This document shows, piece after piece, positions 48,171-64,000 of a stretch of DNA of 64,000 nt (positions are counted from its first letter, which is position 1; every line of letters begins with the position of its first letter). The translations under genes and the position numbers were made by a program. The DNA is from Halichondria panicea (taxonomy: Eukaryota; Porifera; Demospongiae; Suberitida; Halichondriidae), in contig NC_087385.1 of NCBI RefSeq assembly GCF_963675165.1, positions 2,170,501 through 2,234,500 on the forward strand, in the 5' to 3' direction. The notes under the pieces are model-generated. The model was not told the DNA's origin, searched no databases, and saw only the letters and a program-made list of their open reading frames with translations.

Positions 48171-48903
48171 CTCTGCGCACTTAAGGCCCGGGTCCAGATT
48201 TCAATACCAAAATTTACACTATGTTCATACTCTGCGCACTTAAGGCCCGGGTCCAGATTTCAATACCAAAATTTACACTATATTCGTACTGCTGTATTAT
48301 TTGCAATATACAGTGTATGCTGCATCAAAATGATCCAAAATGAAGCTCAATGTTTTCTTTTTCCAAAAAACTAATTAGCTTAATTCAATTATGCTAATTA
48401 ATCCCATAAATGGTGATGACGTCATGCCACTTTCAGAAAGAGAAGTGCAAATACGGCGTTGAAGATGCCAAGATCAAGCTTCAAAAACAAGGCTAGATGA
48501 ACATCTCATAGCTAGGTACTAGTATCCTTGATGGGAAGAGTAGGAGTTATTGTATTCTTGAGATACACAAAATAGCCTACCTCTAGGGTGGCTGTCAGAG
48601 CTAAAGAAGCTAGCATAGCTAAGAAAGTTTTGGACATTTTTACTTCCCATCAAGGAAATATAATCATAACAACATACTCTATCTTTTGAGGGCCTAGACA
48701 GCTACTCTTACCTTGTTTAAGTCCGCCGTATTTGTTGCCAAAGATAATCTATAATAGTTCTAGCAGCTAGCTAAGCAAATACATTGACCTTATGACGTCC
48801 ATGCAATGAAAACATTAATAAACATTATGAATCTCATTAACACTACATGATCTACATAAAATGTTGGCAATGAGTGCCTGACCCAGGCCTTAACTGCGCA
48901 GAG
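48171..48903. mobile_element. ~733 bp foldback element
   Basis: Left end CTCTGCGCACTTAAGGCCCG and right end, read in reverse complement, CTCTGCGCAGTTAAGGCCTG. The left end is tandemly duplicated (59-bp step, 48171 and 48230). Inner mirrored words: CAAATACGGCG/CGCCGTATTTG, TCCTTGATGGGAAG/CTTCCCATCAAGGA, and GACGTCAT/ATGACGTC. There is no transposase frame, so a non-autonomous DNA element. Confidence 0.8.
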
Positions 48904-49050
48904 CAGTGAAGGTTCCCATGCAAGCTAGCTATAGTACACACATGCATGCAGACTTTCATTGCATGGCGACCGCATGGGATGTATATAAACTTCCCCTATC
49001 TATTTTGAGCATTCACGGCCTGCATGTATCGTTTGTACGCCAATGCATCT

Positions 49051-49073
49051 TAACCCTAACCCTAACCCTAACC
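49051..49073. repeat. Interstitial telomere-type repeat (TAACCC)
   Basis: Three full TAACCC units plus a partial one, that is TTAGGG on the minus strand, the canonical animal telomere unit. Far from any telomere signature otherwise. Confidence 0.95.
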
Positions 49074-49237
49074 AGAACAGGAAATTATAATTATCAACAA
49101 TGTTTGTTACAGCTAAAATAAGCACAGAACAATATTAAAAAGAAGCTGACAGTATAATTGGTTCTTTAACATTAAAACATAAGCATGTGCGAAAAGCAGT
49201 CACTTTTGAGTGGAAGTATACAAATTTGAACTAATAA

Positions 49238-54170
<4,933 letters not shown>

Positions 54171-54227
54171 TCTATGTGAAAGAGATGCACATGAATCATG
54201 GAATTGCAGGGCAAAAGGACCAATAAA

Positions 54228-54299
54228 AGGTCCTGCCAAGACTCGAACTTGAATCTTTGGATTCAAAGTCCAAGGTGCTAACCATTACACCACAGGACC
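54228..54299 (-). tRNA. tRNA-Gln (anticodon UUG)
   Basis: 72-nt tRNA on the minus strand. The 5' end GGTCCTGTGGTGTAATGGTT carries the A box, the anticodon arm reads GGACTTTGAATCC (TTG at 34-36), and the B box is GGTTC-like AAGTTCGAGTC. The acceptor stem GGTCCTG pairs with CAGGACC and T follows as discriminator. An oligo-T stop for polymerase III follows on the minus strand (54225-54228). It sits 58 bp upstream of the FRMD8 start codon on the same strand, so the two promoters must coexist. Identical in layout to animal tRNA-Gln(UUG). Confidence 0.95.
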
Positions 54300-55156
54300 A
54301 CAGGCAAGGTCATAGTCTACTACCATAGATTACATTAGACTCCAAGCCGTCACTGTTGCACGGCGAACAGTACCTGGTCAAACTCCGTGTAGAGACTCGT
54401 GCAACGTTTGCCACGATATTTGTGGCAACTCAAGTGGTTAGACCGCATGCGGTTACCACAAGATCATTGATCTAAAAACTCTGGTATCACATGCAGTATA
54501 CTGACGTCACGGAAACTGCAGCCACTTAGAATCTTTATCTGATATGCTCACTGTGCAACACGAGTCTTTACACGGAATTTGACCAGTCTACTGTTGGCCG
54601 TGCAACAGTGACGGCTTGTGAGTCTAAGATAACATTTCACCACAGGACCACATAGTACAGGCAAGGTCATATTACCATAGATTAACATTTCAACACAGGA
54701 CCACATGCACTACAGCATTAGCTAGCCAGGAGCCACACTATATCAAAATTAACTCACCTTCAAGAAATAACGGAGTAGCTGGGCATTCCAAGGTTACCAA
54801 GGAGTATAGTGCACCATGTATCAGTGTAAATCAAAATTAATAGTGATTAACTTTATTTTTCTCAGATTATACATGGGCGTGGTTTAGTATAGAGCTAGAG
54901 GTTGAAGGTCAACATCATCAATGTTCATGTTTGCTGATACAGCAAAATCAAGAGTAAATAGTCAAACACAAGAAGAATGAGTATCAATGTGCATTAAATA
55001 TCTGTGGAGGAAACTTATAAATTGAATGGAAACTCCCCATAAAAGACTAGCAGAGTGACAAAGCAAATGGATTGAATGATTGACATGACAGTCACAAAAT
55101 TTCAACCTATAGAGTACAGAAAATAGTGGTGGGGACTAAAATAAGAGCTGAACTGA
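54300..55156. other. Spacer between tRNA-Gln and TAF4 3' end
   Basis: Holds a 293-bp foldback element and duplicated tRNA-flank fragments (words CACAGGACCACA and GGCAAGGTCAT at about 54290-54312, 54640-54670 and 54694-54706). No gene seen. Confidence 0.6.
54335..54627. mobile_element. MITE next to tRNA-Gln
   Basis: 293 bp with inverted ends TTAGACTCCAAGCCGTCACT and, in reverse complement at the right, TTAGACTCACAAGCCGTCAC; arms run on to TGTTGCACGGC, then TGGTCAAACTCCGTGTA and its complement. Non-coding. Flanks on both sides carry copies of the tRNA 5' end region. Confidence 0.85.
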
Positions 55157-58100
55157 TCACTTCATTAAAGATTTGTAGAGAGTCAGTGACTTTCTAGTCT
55201 CTCTTTCTTGCTCCAGATAAAAGATGAGGTCTCGTGATGTCACATGTCTCTTAGGGGCTCGAGTCACAGTCTGCAAGGGGGGGGGAGGGGTAAATCGTAA
55301 GCTTTGCACAACAACTGAGCAACGTCGTGAAACTTACTCTCGGCAAAAAAGAAACGAACTGGTAATTCGGTTACAAAAGAGAAGGGCTCAGAGAATGCAT
55401 GTTATAATCACTCTTTGATCGTAACCCAGTGCAAGTCATCGCTGCCCTTCTACCAATAAGTACACAACTATAGTAAACAGTATGATCGAGTGTCTAAAAC
55501 CTCTAACAACTCTAATAGACATGGTTTTAGGGTAGTCACATGGATCAGCCGGACCTAAAGGACTGTCTGAGCACTCTTGATGTACTTTTGTTGCTCACGC
55601 TGGAATTCCAGCGGCTGACTTATTCTAGTCAGGTGATATTATAGGAGGCAATAAAGAACTGCACATGGCTCAATGCATTTGGATAATCATTAACGCATGC
55701 ATTACGCATGGTAAACGCTTCATACGTACGTACATAGACGCTGCTACAAAGCATAAAAAGCAAGCCAAGCAGGGGTCCTTGGGCACAGAGTTAGCACCAC
55801 AGGTAAAACACATACAAGCACCTTCTTCAGAGAGAGAGAGATGGCTGCACTCGACGCTTTGTACAATAAACAAATATGCGGGGGCGTAAGGTCAGGAATC
55901 GATTACATTCCATTGGCCTGGCACATTCCATTGTGAAACGACCTCAAGACAAGAATGCTCAGACCCCTTCTTAGGAGGGGGCTGATCCATGAGACTTAGT
56001 TTTAGGTTGAAAATCAACCAGAGCCAGAAAAACTACCTACATTTAAGAATCATGCAGTAGCAGGTAGAGACTCACTAGTGGTGCAAACAAAGAAGAAGTG
56101 GCTCCAGCCTGAGAGGATGATGGCAACACTCCACTGCTACTTGCTGCCCCCTCACTCTGGGGGGAGGGTCTCTTCCGTCGAGAACCAATAGCCTTCAGAG
56201 CAGTTTCATTGGCCGCCTGATCTCGCATGACTGCAGCCTTGTCTTCTTGGATCTGAGGAGAAAAGTGTTAATTATACAAAAAGTACAAAAGAGGCTACTG
56301 CAACGTTAATTTGTCAATAAGGAGACTCAGTTACTGCACGGTTGTAATCAGGTAAGTTTTCATAGCCCAGTGCAAATCATCACTGTCGCCTACAAGCTGC
56401 TTTAAAAGCAACCAGGTTGACAAAATACAAAGCTACGTAAACCCTAAAACAGACTCTAATGTACCAGTGTCGCAGAACATTGGGGCACATGTAGAATATT
56501 AACGGTTTTTGACTGTGTGATCAATCTGAATGTATACACCAAAAGGTGACCTGTACGTAATACACGCTATGTATGTTGTACAGTGGATACACACTCACCT
56601 GCCTGGCCACCTCTCTGATTTCAGCAGCTTTGACTGGGTCGGCACCTTTCGACCGACTCTTTGCAGCTTTGAGTGTCTGTTCATTCTCTCTTTCGGTCTT
56701 CCTGCTGTCTATCAGTCGGTCTATGGTCTCCAGCACCCTCAGTTGACCACGCACCTCAGACTGGACTCGGTACTGGGAGTTGTCCTGCAGGTGGGAGAAG
56801 GGTCGCCTCATTTACATTGGTAAGTTCATCAACGTACAAAGAGAGGCTATACTGCAAAGATAATCTGTCTATAGAGGACTCAGTTATACTGCACGGCTGT
56901 AATCAGGTAAGTGTCATAGCCCAGTGCAAATCATCACTGTCACCTACAAGCTGCTTCAGAAGCAATCACGTTGACAAAAAAGTACATGAAGCTACATTCA
57001 CTGCGAACCCTAGTACAGTCCCCCCCCTACAATACTAATTTCACTGTAAATTGCTTACGACCTTCAGGTTTTACCAAAGTTATGCTACATGTACCTACAG
57101 TATGTATAATTTATATGTAAACATCTACGTACATGTGTATATGCATTGAACACAAGGTTTACCTTGAGTACTTCTGTTCTGTGCTGACTGATTTGAGTGA
57201 CTTTTTCTAGGATGTCCCTGAGACGTGTCTCAGTGGCGTGGGATAGAAGAGACAGGTAGTCCTCTGACACTTCACCTACACCACTCTGTCGCGCTGAGAA
57301 TGCGGTGGGGAGGGGAGACTTTACATATAGTGTACATACTGTACAATCTTCAGACAATTGCACATCTACATGTATGGCCATAATTATTATTATACATGTA
57401 CACGGTAGGCGTCAAACAAATGCAATGCAGAAAAGTGGAGGTGCGACCAAATTGAGTAGACCAAGCAAGCAAGTGCCAAAGGCCTCATGTACATGTATAT
57501 TAACAGTAAAAGTATGTGATTAGCATAACACCGGATGAGTATTTGTACAGGTTTCAATGCCAAAGGATTTAATTGCAGAATATCAGCCTTTTTGCAGCAT
57601 GACGCGTGTGATATTAAATTCATGGATATAAATATTCGCAGTACATGTTTAATCAACAAAAACTACGAACATTTATATCCTCGAAATATACCCACTACGG
57701 TACATGATGAATGTACATAGTAGAACTTTACACTTTTAAAAGGCCAGACAGAGGGGCCACAGTGAATAAGCTCACCCATCATTGTTACTCTCCTCCTGAG
57801 CAGGTTGAGGTCGATGAATGCCTGGTCCTGTATTGAGCTCCTGGTGCCCTCTGTCTGGGGCAGGAACTGGGCAGACTCTTCCTACAAAGAGGACAAAAGA
57901 CCTAGTAATGGCAATGGTTACAGAGGATGTATTGAAAAGAACATATCTAATACAATGGGAAGGAAATTCTCATTATCAAAATCACAGTACATGTACATAC
58001 ATAATTTTTACCAAACACTATACGTACATGTACATAACCTAAATATGGAAAATGAACATCCACTCACTTGTAGGTTGACGCCCACTTCGTCCAGAATATC

Positions 58101-60378
58101 CATACCTTCGTCATCTTCTCTGTATACATTGTTGACAGGGTATAAAGAACAGTACACACGTACACGTACATGTAAAGAAACGTGGCATGAGAATAACAAG
58201 GCTCCATAATCAATATAATTATTGTACAGTACAATACTTACACTGTGTACACTATCACCACAATTACAAGTACCCAGATCCTAAAACCTCAGCATTACCT
58301 CACGTACAATGTACATACTATACATTAAACCGTATGTACAGCGATACACTCACTCATTTGCATCCACTGAGTGGTCCTTGCCTTTTCCCTTGCTTTTCTT
58401 GCCCTTGAAGGGAGACAAACCAGCCAGGGAGGTGGTTCCAGCATTTGACGTCACTAGCTTCAAACTGGAGAAACTGGTTTTTGAAGGAGGAGTTCGGCCG
58501 GAGACAGTTAATGGCACTTGTTGTTCCTTGACTAGACGCTCTTGAGCTCGAAGAATTTGTTCACTTGATACAGAGCTTGTAACCGTACTGGCCTTTTGTT
58601 TCGATTGCAATTGTTGCCTAAGCATTTGAAGTCTTTTGAAGTGATGTAAGTAAACCATTTTCTGTTGGTCCGGAGGTAACTTGGCTATCTGATCTTGAAC
58701 GTTTTTCGGTAACTGATTGCTCAGCTGTGTTATCAATGCAGGCTGTAACACTATACCTCCACCTGCGGAGATGGCTGCCCCCGCTTGATTAGTACTTGAT
58801 GAGCCACCAGACGTTGTAATAGTCGTGTTGGAATGTGCAGCTTGTGAATGTGAAGCAGACGGTTGAGAACTTGGAGTTGTACTTGTTGCAGGAAGACCGG
58901 CTCCAATGAGTATTGGCTTGGTGATCGTAGAGCCAGTAGGGAATTGAGTGACCGCGACACTTTGAGTTGTGCCTGCTGTCGTTGCTATGGACTGCGTTGT
59001 TGTCTGGGTGGGTGTGGAGGGGGTAGAGGTTGACTTCTCTCGCTCTTGACGCTGGAGAAGCTCCTTCATTATCACTTGCTGAAGGTGGAGTCGAGTCTTC
59101 AGGTGAGGAACACTTTTCTGCAGGGAGGGAAATCAGTATGAGCATTCAGATCTGTTAAAAACACGCAGTGAATCTTTGTCACTATAATAATTATAGTAAA
59201 TAGAACATGTACACATGCATTGATTACAGCTTATGCTGAAACAACAGTTCTTCAAAAGCTTACAGTAAAGTCAAATAGATATTTTAACCTGGGATTAATT
59301 TGTGCTCAGCCTACACTACAGGCACACACAAACAATATCATGAGGTGGCAATTGCAATACACGTACACTGTATATGTATAGTATACAGTGGATCTATATA
59401 TAACGGATGACAACCTGTACCTTGAGAAATGGTAGCAAGTTAGGCTGGTGTTGGGATTGAAGATCATTCTCAATCTGAATAGCAAAGTCGTCTTCAACCA
59501 CTTGCCCAGTCTACAAAGAGGCAACAAAGAACAGCATGAAGACATAATGAAGTAGAAAATTACAGCCACTCAATAATGGATAAACTTCACACAATCATTA
59601 TAATTATAAAGTAATCAGTAAAAGAGATCTATCAGGTACCCCAGACACAAAAGGGGGAGTACCGATCTTCATCTAAAGCCATACTATATGTACACCTGTG
59701 GCTTTAGTCAGGGGTGTTACACTATCACGCACACATGTATAGAGGGCGAACTACTACTATACTCAGACTTACCACCAAATTTTGAACAAGCTGCTGCACT
59801 CTGACCTTCACCTCGGGCCCTTTTTGTCCGGCAAGTGTTATCAAACTCGTTAGGAACTCCTGTAACTTTTGCTGTATCGCCAACATCTCTTTGGCGTTTG
59901 GCCCACCATTCTTTGCCAGTGCTGACAGGGCTAGAATGTTAGCTTTTCGATAAACTGCTGATTGCTCTTCTGGGGTTAAATTACTCGAGACAAGACCAGA
60001 AACATTCCCGCCAAATGTGCTAAACGTCGTTTGTGAGTCAGGGGTTACACTTGCTTTAGCTTGCAAACTTCTTGAAGTGGTTACTGATGTTAGTGAATTA
60101 CTGACAGTGGATGCTTCCCCCTCAGTTTTTAAGGGTCTTGTGAGGTCAATTACACCAACTGAAGGTCCATCGGTTCCATTCTGACCTGCAGGCTTAGTTT
60201 CACCAATATTCAAGGTCAAATCTTTGTTTGTTGGTTCTTGTTTCATGGTTATGATGGCTGCTTTAGAGGTACCATTTAATTCGTTTGTATCCACACTTGA
60301 TGATTTGTCATCTCCTTTAGAATTCACAATGGGCTTGATGTCCACCTTCTCTCCATTGTCAGAGCTATTATCTGCCAT
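55157..60378 (-). CDS. TAF4: Transcription initiation factor TFIID subunit 4
   Basis: Core TFIID subunit in the nucleus; its histone fold pairs with TAF12. Nine exons, 60378-59773, 59510-59421, 59117-58354, 58119-58068, 57881-57776, 57293-57163, 56784-56599, 56252-56076 and 55270-55157, sum to 2226 nt (741 residues). The TAFH/NHR1 domain spans about residues 145-235 (KVRVQQLVQNLV then TGQVVEDDFAIQIENDLQSQ and NLLPFLK). A Ser/Thr/Gln-rich linker follows. The conserved C-terminal domain starts near EDDEGMDILDEVGVNLQEES and includes DYLSLLSHATETRLRDILEK (human YVSHATQQRLQNLVEK), KAAKSRSKGADP and ALKAIGSRRKR, ending SRDLIFYLEQERETRKSL as human RDLIFCLENERE. Shorter than human TAF4 (about 1085), chiefly in the N-terminal low-complexity part. 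Confidence 0.95.
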
Positions 60379-60648
60379 ATCCCACCCATTACAACCCGAT
60401 TGAAACAGATAGATCTCTACACTCCCTAAATAGCTTGTCCACCATTTCTGTCAAAATTGGCGAGCAATTGGCTTTTATAATCAATGAATGGATATACGGA
60501 GAATTTCAAATTAAATCTGTACATTTTCGGTTACGTAAACTTTTGACCTTTCAGAGATTGCTGAGTCAGCTACTTTCTCGGCCTCTGCGGTGCTTAGAAA
60601 GACAAAAATGCATCTTTCTCTGTGTTTGTTACTCTAGATAATTTTAAA
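60379..60648. promoter_or_regulatory. Divergent promoter TAF4 / NELFCD
   Basis: 270 bp between the start codons of two RNA polymerase II transcription factors. Neither side shows a clear TATA box at the usual distance. Confidence 0.75.
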
Positions 60649-63600
60649 ATGGCTGAACCTCACACAGATGAAGTCTTTGAGTATGAAGATGTGAGTTATA
60701 AAATCAACAAAAGCATATAAAGTAGATATTCTAAATAATACACAGCACTTGTGATACACCTGCACACACCTGCACCATACCCAGGAGCAGCATCAAGCTG
60801 AAGACGAGGATGATGATGAATCGTTCAAGGAGTTCTTTGATGCTTTCTCAGAGAAGGATGCAATTCTTGAGCCAGGGATTAGCAAAACATTTGAGCAGTA
60901 CGTACTAGACTAGTACATGTACATAAATAATGCACTTGTGTTCAAACATTAAAGCAGCAGTTAGGGTAGCATTAAGGTCCAATAATGGGCACTGCTAGTA
61001 TATAGATTGTAGGTTCGGTTCATACATGAATCATAGTTGTGAATATTACTAATTTAGGGTATCAATATTGCGTATTATTTTAGGTTCCTGAACTATATTA
61101 TTGCTGCTGTGTGGACTTTACATACAACATACAATATTAGTTCCTGTGGATATTATGGTACAACACCAAGTCACAGTGTACATGTACTTTATGCACCATT
61201 CCATTAGATTCCTGGACAATGATGGCGATGAGGAGAAGGGGATTCGCGCTCTGGCTGGTAGCTACGTGGGACTCCCGAATGTGGTGAACGTGATGATAGA
61301 GTGGATGCACTCAGCCGGGTTTAGGAAGAGAGAGATTCATGGAATAGTGGAGGAGCACTTGAAGACACTCATTATGAAACATTTTGACCCCAAGAAAGCT
61401 GACATGATATTCACTGAAGAGGGTTCTGTGAGTTTGTATGCATGTGGTGTATGTTAGAAAAACTCCTCTCGTGTTACTAGTTTCAATGCACAAGTATATA
61501 ATGTAGAGCTCATGTAGTATAGTAGCCTTAGGAAGGAGCATTTTACCAACAAGCCCTAAACAGTTGTCATGATCACTCAGTATCGTACTCTCTTGTGTGA
61601 TGCTCTTGTGTGATGTTTCGGAGATATAGATCTATAGGTATGCATTGTCGTTTCATGCCAGTACATGTTGTACTCATTAGCATGAATGCATTGTACAGGA
61701 ATGTGCCCACACTGGTTGGTAACCACCTTTGAGGCCTACATGTAGCTATAAAAGCGGCTAATTTGTGTGTGAAATTGATATTGAGGATTGAAAATAGCCA
61801 CCGCTTAGAAAATGTTGGGCACATGACTGATTGACATGTACTATGATTCCTTCTCCCCCTCCCACTCATAGACTCCGTCCTGGTTGGAGGAAATGATTCA
61901 ACACAGCTCATGGAGAGAGCTGTTCTATCAGCTAGCTGAACAATACCCTGATTGTCTCATGCTCAAATTTGCAATGAAGCTCATCTCAGATGCTGGTTTC
62001 CAGGGAGAGATAACAAGTGCTTCAACAGCCTTCCACCAACCAGATGCATTCTCAGGCCTGGTACGAAATGTGATTATGAAGATAGCAACTTGCAAGACAG
62101 GTGATGTTCACAAAGGAATGAGGGAATTCACCAATCTTGTTGTGCACAACCAGCAGACATACCTTTACTCACAAGTTGTGTTACATTCTCTCAACTCGAC
62201 TGATAGTATAAAAAATCTCCAATTATGGGTACGAGAGGAGCTGCAGAAAGACGCTCAAGGAAGAAATCGTGATGTGACAAATATGAGTCTGTATTTTCGA
62301 GGAGTGGGTAGCCATGAAAAGTTATTTGAAGCTATGGCGGCCATGTTATCTCGGAACGCTCTCAATCCTGCTGACATGTCCATCCTGTACAAGCACTACG
62401 CTGACCAGAGCAGTTCACCTCCCGTTCACTACCTGCATATTCCGCATCTCCTAGGTACAGTAGAACAAAACTTGTCAGTGAATTTGCTTTTTCATTATGC
62501 GTTGTGACAGGATAGTGCATGTTTGTATTGGTATAGCCACGGGTTTTTCCAAAGTGGATACACAACCATTATTTTCTATGGTCACATTGAACGTACCTGC
62601 ATGATCACATTGCTTCCCTGCAGAGCTTCTGATTCAGGCTTTTTTCAAGCCAGGCTCTTCTATCAACCCCGACCACAGGGACAAGTACATCTTCATCCTG
62701 GCCTACTCTGTGAGTGTGTACGAGCACCAGATGATTGGAAACCCTTGTCTAGATGACTTGGAAGCTACAAAGAAGGCGATTGAGACTGCTCATGTTATCT
62801 GCTCCAGAGCAAACGCTTCACACGCTGAGCTCCAGGTCAGAAAGTGCTACATATAGTGGATTGACTGATTTTGTAATCTTCTCAATGGTAGGTTTCATTG
62901 CATGTATTAAGTTATCCCTGTACCTTCATAGAAGTAGTCTCTTTCTCATGACACTCTTGTGTGTGTGTCTACTAGCCTCCATTGCCTTGTACTGGCCTCC
63001 CCGTGGTCATGTACAGTACGTACGTACCTATAGTACTAGAGAGGCTTAATTGGAGCAATATTATGTGCTAGTGACAGCTACTCTACTCAGACTTCAGCTA
63101 TTACATGCAAGTCAGAACTATTTTACTGCCACAGAGTTTTTCTCATTATGCTCTAAGCAAAATAATGGTGTATTCTGCAGGTGGAGGTCCCCACGCTGTT
63201 TGAATGTGTCAAGTATCCAGTGGTAGCCATGGGTGTGGTCCGGTGGGTGGAGCACACTCTACTGGACCCCATGTTCTTTGAAGAGGCGGCAGAGAGCTCA
63301 GCTTTGTTCCTAGTACTACTGGATGAGGTTAGCCTATATTTGTTGTTATAATGTACATGTATGTATGTGTACAATCATTGTCAGTGTGTCATACAGGAAG
63401 GAAAGGGGGGATATCTAGCAAAGCTCCAATTTCCCCCCTAACAGTTGCATTCAGGTACTAGTAGTATGACTAAATTAATGTCCATAGCCCGTAATTTTAC
63501 GTACTAACAGGGTATTGAAATAACCGTTTACCTTTTTTTTAGCAAAATGTTCTAGTTACTTTTCTTCCCCTCTACTTCAAAATCCTGTATGACACCCTGA

Positions 63601-63953
63601 ATTTGTACACATACATGTACACAGGAATACATTATGTACTCTTGATGTACAATATAAATTATGCACTAACAACAAATGTACAGGGTACAATGTAGAGCAT
63701 TAGCTGCATAGATCTGTAAGGAGCCTACATGTACAGACTCAGCTTGACGTTTTCCCAATACAAGATAGACAAATATTGTCACTTCAGCTACATGTACCAA
63801 TCACAATTGTACTTACATGTATTATTATGCTACTCTATGTGTGCCTGTCCTCTACAGGTTGCAGCTTGTCATCAACTACAGCATCCGTTCATTCTTGAGC
63901 TGCTCAAGAAACTGACAGAAGGCTCCTATCCGATGCTGGAAGTCAGCGTTCAG
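60649..63953 (+). CDS. NELFCD: Negative elongation factor C/D (3' end beyond window)
   Basis: NELF subunit that holds RNA polymerase II at promoter-proximal pauses. Seven exons seen, 60649-60690, 60785-60897, 61208-61427, 61872-62454, 62624-62835, 63181-63327 and 63858-63953 (471 codons), ending at a GTACAA donor; roughly the last fifth lies outside the window. An acidic N-terminus is followed by LKTLIMKHFDPKKADMIFTE, TPSWLEEMIQHSSWRELFYQ, LISDAGFQGEITSAST and ALNPADMSILYK, each with close human counterparts (LKSLLIKHFDPRKADSIFTE, LISDAGYQGEITSVST, ALNPADITVLFK). Head-to-head with TAF4. Confidence 0.96.
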
Positions 63954-64000
63954 GTACAATCAGTTACACTGTACAAATGCAAACAGAGTAAACCATACAA

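Larger units (their letters stand above)
48022..49237. other. Spacer with foldback element and telomere-like repeat
   Basis: No gene seen between two converging transcription units. It is largely filled by a ~733 bp foldback element, followed by an interstitial telomere-type repeat. Confidence 0.6.

Noticed and set aside
48906-49121. Plus frame containing Leu-Thr repeats
   Set aside because: The pattern is the telomere-type repeat read in frame.

Overview
The window reads as a compact, intron-rich metazoan nuclear genome. It is AT-rich, has many 48-110 bp introns, and genes are separated by little more than their promoters. The gene set is animal: Integrator, TFIID and NELF subunits, RECQL4, FRMD8, a class C GABA-B-type receptor, a Reeler/EGF membrane protein, and a death-domain gene. 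The short introns, TAATTATA/ACATGTAC-rich spacers and gene flavour fit a demosponge (for example a haplosclerid such as Amphimedon). That organism call is inference from style; no marker in the window proves it.

Left part (1-13.0 kb, all minus strand): a Reeler + 16 EGF-repeat type I membrane protein (240-3784) whose reading frame is broken twice; a single-exon POT/SLC15-like transporter lacking the usual proton-coupling motif (5261-6976); a 16-exon GABA-B-like receptor (8573-13007) with one GC-AG intron.

Central part (13.7-31 kb): INTS8 on the minus strand in 20 exons (13709-22912). A plus-strand death-domain gene is nested in one INTS8 intron, and a 44-bp minisatellite copies an INTS8 exon end and its splice donor ten times into the next intron. 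INTS8 is head-to-head with the proteasome subunit gene PSMB5 (23095-25533). Then come a decayed tandem-repeat region (25.76-27.23 kb), a probable pseudogene (27.5-28.0 kb) and a multi-pass membrane protein of unknown family (29168-30151).

Right part: RECQL4 (30350-41533, minus) head-to-head with NUDCD1 (41666-45489, plus); a PRELID3/slowmo-like lipid-transfer gene (45703-47479, minus) head-to-head with a 70-residue membrane protein gene (47690-48021, plus); FRMD8 (49238-54170, minus) with a ~983-bp uninterrupted GT array in one intron; tRNA-Gln(UUG) (54228-54299, minus); TAF4 (55157-60378, minus) head-to-head with NELFCD (60649 to beyond the window end, plus).

Functionally, three genes act on early RNA polymerase II transcription (INTS8 termination at paused polymerase, TAF4 initiation, NELFCD pausing). 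Four divergent pairs share promoters of only 132-270 bp. Exon models were assembled by hand from GT-AG sites, frame continuity and remembered family alignments. For INTS8, RECQL4, NUDCD1, PSMB5, FRMD8, TAF4, PRELID3 and the GABA-B receptor the summed coding lengths are exact multiples of three. No prokaryotic operon, CRISPR array or obviously new defence system was seen; the most unusual items are the splice-donor minisatellite, the nested gene, the giant GT tract and several foldback (MITE-like) element families.
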